Below, in pieces: positions 38,215 to 48,000 of a stretch of 64,000 nucleotides of DNA. Under the pieces are notes generated by a model. The model was given only the letters and a program-made list of their open reading frames with translations. It had not been told where the DNA came from and searched no databases. A program made the position numbers and the translations under genes. The stretch spans positions 11,501 to 75,500 of the forward strand of contig NW_002060987.1 in NCBI RefSeq assembly GCF_000150275.1, read 5' to 3'. The first letter of the stretch is position 1. Each line of letters begins with the position of its first letter. Origin of the DNA: Trichoplax adhaerens. Lineage: Eukaryota > Placozoa > Uniplacotomia > Trichoplacea > Trichoplacidae.

Positions 38215-40329
38215 TTAGCGGATATCAGTAGGCCATTTGGTATGGAAGGGTTGAGATTTGAAAGATAGTCCATTAGAAGGCCTTGAAATAACATCATCAT
38301 CTTCACAGCAAAAGACGATTACACTTGGAGTTGTAGCTGTACCTTTATGAAGTTCATGTTCTTCACCAGGAGCTAACTCCGTTACGGCTGTCAGCAACTG
38401 ATAATCAACATGTGGCGCACTTTCAGTAATAGGTTCCCAATCTATCGGTGGTGATGTCGGTGGCGATAATAAATACTGTTTGGTTGGCGTTGGAGGGCGT
38501 AAGTAACGGTCTTCATCGGATACTTTTGGTACCTGGGTTTTTTATAATATCACGTTAACATAGTCCGCAGTATTGTAAATTTGTAGCGTCATAAATTTGT
38601 CAGAAAATGACTGCAGACTGTAATATGGTATTAACTCGTAGAGTATAAATCGGCTTTGATATATCTAGGATAAGGATTGTTATTTAAATACAGCCATAAT
38701 ATAAATCTGTTACCTGTATCAATATGACTTTTATTGGTTCGCCATGAAACGGTATTTGGTGTAGTTTTGCTTGAGCGATTTCGGCATTGTTTCTATTTTC
38801 AAAAGTGACTCTTACTTTCTTGAAATTTTTCAAATAATTAAATCTGATATTGTTATCCACTGTTCTGAAAAGCTGTTCAAATTCTCTCTGTATATTAATA
38901 AGAATACAATATAAGAATTTCATCTCATGAAAAGGTATACGAGTATTTTATTACTTCCGTGGTAGTGAACGGTAATGGATAACTGGAAATTTCTAAAATT
39001 AGGTATTGATGCCACACGACCGAAAAAATCTCTGATTTAAGTAACAATCTACGCGTATTCATCACTACTACTTCATTTTCAATTCACTGGGATAATGTTC
39101 TGCTCATACATTCAAGAAGAGATGTGGAAATGGATTATAAAATAATACAGCATGTAGTAATATAAAATTGATTTATAACATTAGTTGTAACGATCACTGC
39201 TACGATGATAATATCGCTGTATAACAAAATAATACCAGGCTAACGTATTAATTCAAAAGATGTTATCATTAAAATACAAGAAGAATCAGAAGACAGTGAA
39301 ACTCTTCCTGCAGTATATTAACGACTACAAAAGTCGAACGGAATTCAACGCAACATCAAGTGATGAAATAGTTTCGAACTTACGCGTAATGTACAATAAG
39401 TGTACATGATGTATAGTACTACACTTTTCGTTATCTATGTTCAATGATGTTGACATCATGATGATTATTTACTGTAACAACAGTAACAAAATGAATCATG
39501 AATTATAACATTTTAGTCCATGCATCATTCTAACGTTAAGTCAATCATGGCTAACGAGAATAGGGTACTGTAATCTATTGGCGTTCATTTCATTTTATAT
39601 AGGGAAATACAAAATCACTCCTATTTCATTGCACTACATCGGCTATGCAAAGTCAGAGTCACTTGCTAGTACTGACAAAAATACTGTTGCATGGTTAAAT
39701 TACTTGTGGCAGCGATTAAGTCAAGTACTGGACGTGTACAGCATTGGCAACTTTATTACTGCAGAACGGAATCCCAATTTCTGAATAATCCAGTAGTCGT
39801 ATAACGAAAGAATTTTAGTTTATGCATTATTTCATGCAGGCAAGATTGTCAACGAACATTTGATAAAGCCGAAGATGGATCGCTTGAGTCAGTCACTAAT
39901 TAATTGTACTGTATAATAGTGTACATATAGTATAGCAGTTTAACTATTTCAACGCATATCATTGTTGATGCCGGATTCTATCATCAAATTGAGGCTCCAT
40001 AGCAGTGATTTCTACAGTATTTTGCTCTACGGTACCATGATCCGATTAATGTAATATATCATACAAAATGGTGGAAAAATATTGACGAGATTGGATTACA
40101 GACGTAACCACATAATCGACAGCAAAGTCTAGATGGATAACACTTAAAATCATCAATTTACAATGTTGATGATTAATACCTTTAAAGATAGGTCTTGGAA
40201 GAAAGCATCTGGTAAATCAGCGATAGATAAAACGGTTTGATTTTCGGCTTGTTCGTGTTGCGAAAAATCATCTTTTACAGCGTCATCATTCACGTTTTCA
40301 TTGGTAGTATGATTATAATTATCTAACAT
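38215..40329 (-). CDS. RCAN: Regulator of calcineurin (calcipressin), 3 exons, 213 aa
   Basis: Exons in coding order: 40180-40329, 38714-38887, 38215-38532 (214 codons with stop). The family binds and modulates the phosphatase calcineurin in the cytoplasm. After an acidic N-terminus ending IADLPDAFFQ comes an RRM-like fold: LFRTVDNNIRFNYLKNFKKV, RVTFENRNNAEIAQAKLH and GEPIKVILIQ. Then comes the family signature PPTPTKQYLLSPPTSPP (vertebrate FLISPPASPP), DYQLLTAVTELAPGEEHELH and TTPSVIVFCCED. The C-terminal calcineurin-docking region is poorly conserved (a candidate is VISRPSNGLS). Intron 1 is about 1.3 kb and a small extra exon cannot be excluded, since the link between ADLPDAFF and the RRM-like fold is short. 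Vertebrates have three paralogues; I cannot say which is closest. Confidence 0.93.
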
Positions 40330-40800
40330 GGCTAATTGAAAACAATATCAATATGATATAGTGCTATGGTTGATTTTGAATCGATCAAAAAATGATAATG
40401 TGTACGTATTCGTATGTTATGCGCATCGACAGGGTGATACAAATATATGGAAACGCTTTGCGGTTTTTTGTATGGATAATGTTTGCCCAATTTTCTTCGC
40501 TTCAAATTGTGCAGCCAGTTTAGAATTTTCTACTTGAATCCGATCAAAAGCTTGGTGGATGGTCTCAAGCAAAGTTGTTTACTACAGTAGAATGTACACT
40601 ATACTAAGAAAAAAATCATTCGAGTACTGTACAGTACAGTACTGTAGTTCTTGCTTTACCTCTACAGTACTGTACAGTTTGTATTTCATCAACATACTGT
40701 ACGTACTGTACGGAGGAACAAGGCCTACTGTACACTGTACAGTAAGAAGAGTGGATAGGAATTTTTTAAATTGTCTATTTTTCCCTCTTCCTTCAACTTC
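40330..40800. other. RCAN upstream region with left arm of inverted repeat
   Basis: Holds the presumptive RCAN promoter, the left 47-base arm (40543-40589) of the inverted repeat that frames the tRNA gene, and a GTACAGTAC cluster (about 40620-40745). On the minus strand, 40441-40575 is open and would encode a Glu/Lys/Gln-rich helical peptide with no start codon or clear acceptor. I do not call it a gene. Confidence 0.5.
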
Positions 40801-40872
40801 GCCGTGATAGTATAGTGGTCAGTACTTTGCGTTGTGGCCGCAAAAACCCAGGTTCGAATCCTGGTCACGGCA
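40801..40872 (+). tRNA. tRNA-His (anticodon GTG)
   Basis: A complete 72-base cloverleaf. The acceptor stem pairs GCCGTGA with TCACGGC and the discriminator base is A. The anticodon loop reads TTGTGGC, giving GTG. The internal A box (TAGTATAGTGG) and B box (GGTTCGAATCC) are intact, no intron is present and no CCA is encoded. Seven T residues at 40873-40879 form the RNA polymerase III terminator. It lies inside the inverted repeat at 40543-41018. Confidence 0.98.
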
Positions 40873-40879
40873 TTTTTTT
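40873..40879 (+). terminator. Pol III T-run terminator of tRNA-His
   Basis: Seven consecutive T bases immediately after the discriminator base, the usual stop signal for RNA polymerase III. Confidence 0.9.
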
Positions 40880-41464
40880 GCATCAAGCGTATCGTACGAT
40901 TTTTTACTGTCCAGCCATGCGGACGTACAGGGTACAGTAACTGATACTGGTACTGTACATTTACTGTACTGTACTGTAGTAAACAACTTTTGTTGAAACC
41001 ATTCACCAAGCTTTTGATAGCCACTACTCAGGGACTACTCCAAAGAAGAGAAGGACATTTTTTGCAGCTTTCGGCCGTGTCCCGCCCTTTCTCTTCTTTC
41101 GAGTACAATATTTTTAATAATTGATTGTCGGTGTGAATATTTTTCAAATAATTAATTATAAGCTTTTTCGAGACTTATAACATTACAGTCAGTATTTTGG
41201 AAATCAGATGAATCTACGTACAGTACAGTACAGTACAGTACAGTACAGTACAGTACAGTACTGTAGAATCAGAACTTTAGAATTTAGAACTTAGAATTTG
41301 GTACTGTAGCAAATCATCTTTGCACTGTAGACTGACCATGCCGAACGGTGAGGTGATTTGGATACGACAGATTAACTTGATTTCACTCGTACAGATCATA
41401 GCTTGAAAAATAGATTCCGTTTTCGGTAGAGCATACAATATTGTCAAGATTCTATATTTCAACG
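40880..41464. other. tRNA-His to membrane-protein intergenic region
   Basis: Contains a GTACAGTAC cluster (40920-40980), the right inverted arm (40972-41018), a purine/pyrimidine hairpin (41038-41104) and a pentanucleotide run (41221-41260). The promoter of the gene at 41465 must lie here, or the gene is transcribed from further left. Confidence 0.5.
41221..41260. repeat. (CAGTA)8 microsatellite
   Basis: Eight exact CAGTA units in a row, entered by ACGTA and left by CTGTA. The unit is the core of the window-wide GTACAGTAC family, so slippage of this unit may be how that family grows. Confidence 0.95.
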
Positions 41465-43465
41465 ATGATAGTCAATTCTGTACCGCTACTTCTACCAATC
41501 ATTTTATTAGCCATATTGCAAATACCTATGGCTCGCTCGGTTTGTGATGTAATATTCACTAATCGATCCTCAGAAGATGGAATGGGAACTGATACCATTA
41601 GTAAGCTTAACAATGATCGTTATCACTTGATTAACTTACCTTTAAATTATAACGTAACTGTTCAGGTGGATGTTGGTGACGAAACACGGAATTTATATAT
41701 CATCAACTATTATATAGCAAATCTATATAAAAGTAACGCGCAAAATTTTGTGAGGCTTCCAACCGAATACATAAGGCTTTTAAGTGGATTGATAAGATGG
41801 CTTTTAGGTGTTAGAAGCAGTAAGGATATACTCAGTATAGATGTTCAACTTGCATGTGGCAATGAGAGTTTGAACCAAATTTTTAATGGCAGTTGCCAGC
41901 TTGTACCGAAGCGGGCCCTAAAAATCATGGCTGACTATTGGTTGGATAAGTTTCAAATTAATTGCAAGTCAGACGTACACTGTGTTGATCAAAAAATATG
42001 TATGCGTATGGATCCGAATTGCCCTCTTTATTGCAAGGAACATAATGGGCCTACCAAAATGGAAGAAGAGAAGACCCTATCCCCAATTAGCGTATTGTTG
42101 ATATATACAGCCTCTGTTTTGCTGCTCTTCAGATTCATTCTCTCGGTTTTCATGCATCCCACAAGTCCAAGTACGGCCATTATACAAGGTGAACAAATGA
42201 TTTGTACATCTCAATCACTTTCTCTCAGAGATACTTTGAAGCTAGTGACTTATCATTATGTTCCTGAGGGACAACATTATCAAGTACTACTCTTCCATTT
42301 GATAATAACTTCGATATGGATAATTGAATACTTTACTGGAGCGCTAGGTAGTTTTAGAGCAGATAATTTTCAAGTGTGGATTGAAGTTTTATGGTTCAAC
42401 TTACCGCGATTCTTTATTTGGACTATAATTATCTTCGTTAATACCTTACAAGGCATCATCGTTGCTGTCATTGCTGCTATAAGAAAAAAAACTGTACAAC
42501 ATTGTAACGACTACAAGAAAGCGAGTGATGATTGGTTTGCAACTTTTATTCATAAAGGATTCTTTTACAAAATTCTGTATTGGCTACAGTTGCACGTATT
42601 TATTTTCGCTATTTCTTTCAAAGTCAATGACTTTAACATAAAATCCAATCGCTTTTATAAATATTTTCTAACAATCTATTTTACGATGACATTCCTAACA
42701 ATATCTTACGTATTAGTGGATTTTGGTTTTATTGTTCTAGGTGCCATCATCTATGTCACTTCCTTTCAAAACACATCGATACCTTATCTTATAATCGGGT
42801 TACCGTTGAATATCGTTTTAATTGCTTTAATTCAAAATCACTTAGGTCAAAGACGATACTTGTTAGACTTATTCAACAAAGTGAATGCAACAGATATTCC
42901 AGTATATATTAAAACTAATCAAAGACAAAACAAAGTCTTGATGAAAGTTTCTCGTAACGCAGTTCCGTTCACTAAACAGTTAGAACATTTCTTCCGACAG
43001 AAAAAAACTGGAAAAGATGTTACAAATGAGTATTTTATATTTAACGAAAGAAGTTCTGATGAAACAATAAGCGAATTAGCTGAGATAATACATTGGGAGG
43101 ATGTTGGATCAAACTTTGAAATTGTTGAAAATTGGAACGGGCAGAAGTGGATAAGATCATCTATTTATAAATCAGCAGTTGACGCTTCAGGTATTGCAAG
43201 TGTAAAAAAACTGTTTGTAGACTGTCTTATTCTAGTATGTATTGAAATTGCCTATTTTTTAATAGTATCTATAGTCAACGATGAAAACATCGATTCAGTA
43301 CGCAGTATTATTGGTGGTGTATTAATACCTTATATTTCTATAGTTGTTGCTATTTTTATTACACGTACATCTACAAATGAAACATCTGATAAAAGAACTA
43401 TCTGTAAACTTATAGCTAAAGACATAGATTATTTAAAAGCAACAGCTATTGTATCCGAAGTGTAA
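41465..43465 (+). CDS. Intronless multi-pass membrane protein of unknown family, 666 aa
   Basis: A single open frame. The first ATG is at 41465; the eight sense codons before it begin with TTG and are not a plausible animal start. Residues 1-25 look like a cleavable signal peptide (LLLPIILLAILQIP, cut near ARS). An extracellular region follows (about 26-205) with seven or eight Cys, including CKSDVHC and CMRMDPNCPLYC, and N-glycosylation sequons. About eight to ten hydrophobic helices lie between roughly 210 and 655, interrupted by a cytosolic-looking loop (about 455-590, VLMKVSRNAVPFTKQ to HWEDVGSNFEIVENWNGQKW). It ends with two more helices and a short Lys-rich tail. The overall plan suggests a receptor, channel or transporter, but I recognise no family motif. 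Single-exon structure contrasts with all conserved neighbours. Confidence 0.75.
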   Translation: MIVNSVPLLLPIILLAILQIPMARSVCDVIFTNRSSEDGMGTDTISKLNNDRYHLINLPLNYNVTVQVDVGDETRNLYIINYYIANLYKSNAQNFVRLPTEYIRLLSGLIRWLLGVRSSKDILSIDVQLACGNESLNQIFNGSCQLVPKRALKIMADYWLDKFQINCKSDVHCVDQKICMRMDPNCPLYCKEHNGPTKMEEEKTLSPISVLLIYTASVLLLFRFILSVFMHPTSPSTAIIQGEQMICTSQSLSLRDTLKLVTYHYVPEGQHYQVLLFHLIITSIWIIEYFTGALGSFRADNFQVWIEVLWFNLPRFFIWTIIIFVNTLQGIIVAVIAAIRKKTVQHCNDYKKASDDWFATFIHKGFFYKILYWLQLHVFIFAISFKVNDFNIKSNRFYKYFLTIYFTMTFLTISYVLVDFGFIVLGAIIYVTSFQNTSIPYLIIGLPLNIVLIALIQNHLGQRRYLLDLFNKVNATDIPVYIKTNQRQNKVLMKVSRNAVPFTKQLEHFFRQKKTGKDVTNEYFIFNERSSDETISELAEIIHWEDVGSNFEIVENWNGQKWIRSSIYKSAVDASGIASVKKLFVDCLILVCIEIAYFLIVSIVNDENIDSVRSIIGGVLIPYISIVVAIFITRTSTNETSDKRTICKLIAKDIDYLKATAIVSEV

Positions 43466-45089
43466 TTCAAGAAATTGGAAAATCTTCTAAGTTTTTAGAT
43501 AAAATGAAGCTTCGGTGAACGTATATTGATAGATGCTTTTTACCTATTTGAAAGTAAAGTATGTTTATACATAATTATAGATTGCCCGTAATATGTAATA
43601 TTTAGATTGTACTACAGTGTAAATGTCTTACTACAGGCATTTAATATTGTTCTTAAATTCTGATTTGGTATCTATTGTATCTAATGCTACGATACTATTT
43701 CCTGCATGCATTCTATTCCTAAAGCTCTAAATACCATCGCTTTCCGCCTTAGAAATCATTAATTACAATAGTTACAATGTTCGTATTTCCTTACGTTACT
43801 TCACGACAGTTTACATACTGCTCTACTGTAACTACCACATTGTGCACCATTATCGTCTACAATAAAGCCACCTTTTCTTCTTCATGCTAAAACCCTTGTG
43901 TATTTCTCTGCATCGCAACTAAATCTGGTACTGGTGACTCATTGAAGCCTCCATCACGAACGATAGTTCTAAGAGGAACTGTTACTGCTTGCTTTTGCTT
44001 TGGATTAAATCGTATTTAATCGTATTACAAAGCAGAATATTTTAAGATCGGAGAATGCTCATCTTTGTCGCATATAAACTACTCCTGTAATTACGCGTAT
44101 GGCTGATAGAGCTACTGTTGTAGCCGATAGTCACACAAGTCAATATCTCAATTTGTGTAACTCGAATTTTGTTCCAAATAACTGTTAATAAGTTCAATTA
44201 ATGCTTGATTGAATATCAAATAAGACTTAAAAATAGGTAAGCCAGTGTTGGGTTAATGAATTAGCTTCCGGTTAGAATTACTAGTACTGTATATTGTCGA
44301 TTAGTACGGTATACTGTCATTTACTGTACAGTAGTTATACTATAACTAGTATGAAATCTGTCGCGTTGCTGACGGATGAACACCTTAATTAGGAATCTGC
44401 AAGACATTGAGATTTTAGATGCTGATTGTCTAAAGCTACTGGTAGTAATGCTATCCTGAACTGCCTCTTTGCCCAACTGTTGAATAACACTGTGCACTTA
44501 TTTATACATTTGTTAGCAAGAATATAAAATTCAAGAACAATTATAGGGCGGGAAGGTGAGATTACAAATCCGTCCGTAATCGGTCCGAAATACGGTACTG
44601 ACGTATAGTGTACAGTACTGTATACTGTATAGTGTTAATAGATACTGTAGATCAAAATAACAACACTGGTTCTATCCAATCTTCGTGAATTAAAGTTTGC
44701 TACTGTTGCACTCTTCCAAGTTGGTTCTAACCTGATCATTATTGTTATTATTACCTGGTAATCATTACTTTTTCTACTACTGTATCGATGAATTGGATAA
44801 CTAGATACTGGAACTAGATACTGGAACTGAGCTGTCTTTCTCTTCCTTTATGGTAATTATGGTACAGTGGGATTGATGTTGAAATTATTTTTATTATTCA
44901 GATTAATGATAATATCAGTTATCCTTCCAAGAATGCATTGAAATCCAGTTGATGTCGATCCAATTGATGTATATTGCAAAATTTCAACGCCTTGTATGCT
45001 TAGAATAGGATTTACTTAGGACAATGCTATATAAAAAAGACACAGGCTCAAGGACCTAGTAAGATAAACCAGCTCAGTTAAGATCGACC
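43466..45089. other. Intergenic region before REV3 copy 1
   Basis: About 1.6 kb, AT-rich, with GTACAGTA/TACTGTAT patches at about 44285-44335 and 44590-44640. No supported gene. The right end should carry the REV3 copy 1 promoter. Confidence 0.5.
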
Positions 45090-48000
45090 ATGTTTTCAAG
45101 TAGAATTGTCGCTGCTGATTTTTACCTCGCCAAACCCATTCAAAAATTGGATGCATGTTACTCGGATTTTCGACGATGCCCAACCAAACGAGTTCCGGTC
45201 GTTCGAATATTTGGTGCTACACCGGCTGGCCAAAAGACTTGCCTTCATGTACATGGCGTTTTCCCCTATCTTTATGTCCCTTATGATGGTAGTCTGCCTG
45301 TTAGTAAATACTTATTAGAGTTTGCTAATAGCATCGATAAAGCTATTCATGTCGCTACCGGTGTCAAATCAACCGATCAGGATACATCGAATATGGCTTG
45401 GCAACAAGTCGTTTTTAAAATAGCCATCGTCAATGGAATGTAAGAATCAAATTGATTACTAATAATGTGCTACAGGTTTCTATATGGTACTATCGTAAGA
45501 CTAATGTATTGTATATTACTGTCGTGTTCTTTACTTGACTACTGTATCTGAAGTGCATACTTCAGTGCAGTTTGAAAGAATTTCGAGCAAACTGCTATTC
45601 TAGACTCATTTTGTTATTGCTATTCTGCAGGCCCATGTATGGATACTACAACGAAGAAAAACAGTTTATGAAGATTTATTTATATAATCCAAATCTAGTA
45701 GGGAAGTAAGTTAGAACGATCTCGGATAGTTTTGTGTAAAAAGGATACCAAGTACAGACATGCAGTTACTCTGTGCTTCATATATCGAATGTAATATGCT
45801 CGCTTCTTACGCTTCAATAGGCTAAGGTAAAGAGTTACGTTATGTTCTTTGCATATATGGTACCCATGACATTGAGCTAATGCCACTTTGAGTCTTTCTG
45901 CTGCGTTGAAAGTTGCAGAATAGACGATAATAATAGATAGCAATTCTAATCAATCGTTCACTTTACCTGTAGTTACATGAAACGTTAGACCTTCGTATTA
46001 AGAATGGTAGACAACTTTTGACCTAGTGAACTGATATTTATTAATTATTGTAACAGGGTTGCAGAGTTATTATTAGCCGGTGCTATCATGAATAAAGTCT
46101 TTCAACCGCACGAATCGCATATTCCATTCATTTTGCAAGTAAGTCACAATATGACTCAACTGATTGTATTGGAAAATGGTTGCTTAATAACATTAATGAT
46201 GATTCCAGTAAATATCAGTTAAGAATACTTACTAATTTTTGTGTTGCAGTTTTTCATCGATTATAATTTATATGGGATGAACTTAATCAAGCTTGCTGTT
46301 GTTAAATTTCGCGCCCCATTGAATGAAGATAGTGAGTATTTCAGAATTGATTTAGTACTAATCGATTTCTAATCGGCCATAATAGGATAGTTTTCTCAGC
46401 ATAATAAATATCGTACCAAATATTATAGGCATTCACTATATTAGCCCTGTAGGTGAAACACCTCGTACTCCCATGATGTCTTCCTCGGCAGTAACTGGAT
46501 ACTCTCCTTATCGTAGCCCTGGACATAGAATTTGGAACAACGCATCCATTCCAGCGTAATTGACTAGCATTGTATAGTTGTTTTAGTCTTTTGCAGAATG
46601 TCATTTACTAATTCGTGATTTGTATTGCCATGATTCCATCTTTTGATCGTATTAATGTTTCAAAAATGTGTCGATAATTAGGAATCTGATGACATCATAC
46701 GAAGCTGAACGAATGAGTACTTGTGAACTGGAAGTCGATTGTGTTGCTGCAGATATTATTAACAGGCTAGACTTGGAAGGTGACTGTAATTAAAAGGGCT
46801 TTCATTATCTTGAATTTTGATAATGTGTTTCTGGTGTTTAAGCTACTGTTTAAAATTACTATCTAAAACTTCCATCTGTATTTGGCATAGCTACAAAGGG
46901 AATAAATCCTGGTATTAAAGCAATATGGGATGACGAAATTCAACGTAGAAAGAATAAAGGCGAATCCTCACAGCTAACGCCGCCGGCTTCTCAAGGTAAA
47001 ATTGATTAAAGTGACCATTAGTTTGTCTATTTTTCGTGGTGTAATTATTAGGTGCTATGGCAGTGGTAATGAATGTTTAACATTACTTTGTTTTCATTTT
47101 GCAAGAGCGCTGCCCAACTTACGAAGACTCATCTGAAATAGAATTTAAAAGAATAGTTGCTGCAGCGATTAAGCAATTTGAAAATGAGCAAAGGTAGCGA
47201 ACTGACAATTGTATATCTGACGAAATTAGCATATGTTCGGTCTAGGTAATTTATTGGAAACTTGTTCAGCAATCTTCGTATAATGTGAACTTTACTCGGT
47301 TATGTTTTAGCCAGCAGGATGCGAATGTCAGCTTGGATAGTGATCAGTTAGAATTATCGCAAATCGGTTCTACCCCTTCCTGTCAAATTGAGATTCACTC
47401 GACAAGTTTGAACTCCAATAAAGGTATTGCTAGCTGTAGGAATAATATAAAATTAAAACATTGGGCAAATAATTCTTAAATTATGCAGCTTTGATATAAA
47501 TTTTTGTTGTGAATCCGGACTTTAGAAGTCAACTCCATAATTGAGCATACTGACTCTGCGATCAATGATAATGCTGTAGGAGAAACTGACGTATCTTATC
47601 GGCGTAAGATCCTCCGTTAAACTTTTGTGTCTATTATTTATTACTAACATGTGTTTGTGGTATGCAATTATATGGTAAACTTTCGAAAACTTGTCTTTAT
47701 AGGGTCCGAAGTTTCAATGGACTCTGAACTGGTGGATCTTTTAGCCCATCTTGGCAGTAGTAACGACACTAATAGCCTATTTAGCAGTAGCCAATTAAAT
47801 GATATAAATTCACAAGATGAAGTTAGCATTTTCAGCGGAAGTGGTAGAATGGAAGTAGATGCTAGTAAAGAAGACAATGAATTGATAAAATGTGATGATG
47901 ACGATGAAGCGTTGTTAATGTCGCAGATTTGGACGTTAGATGCTTTTAACAATAACGATACTGTTGTTAACACCGGTGTACAAAGGTAAATATCGTGTCT

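Larger units (their letters stand above)
40543..41018. repeat. 47-bp inverted arms enclosing tRNA-His
   Basis: Left arm 40543-40589 and right arm 40972-41018 are reverse complements with 43 of 47 positions matching by direct comparison, including a perfect 19-base block (AAAGTTGTTTACTACAGTA at 40571-40589). The 382 bases between them hold the tRNA-His gene and two clusters of GTACAGTAC words. Homology stops abruptly outside the arms. No flanking target-site duplication was found. Confidence 0.85.

Noticed and set aside
40441-40575. Minus-strand open stretch encoding a Glu/Gln/Lys-rich helix (AFDRIQVENSKLAAQFEAKK)
   Set aside because: It looks coding in composition, but has no ATG, a stop just upstream in frame and no phase-compatible acceptor, so it is not called as an exon. 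It is discussed with the inverted repeat.
40330-41464. Possibility that the inverted repeat is a conventional DNA transposon
   Set aside because: No transposase, no target-site duplication and no other copy in the window. The arms look like fragments of coding sequence.
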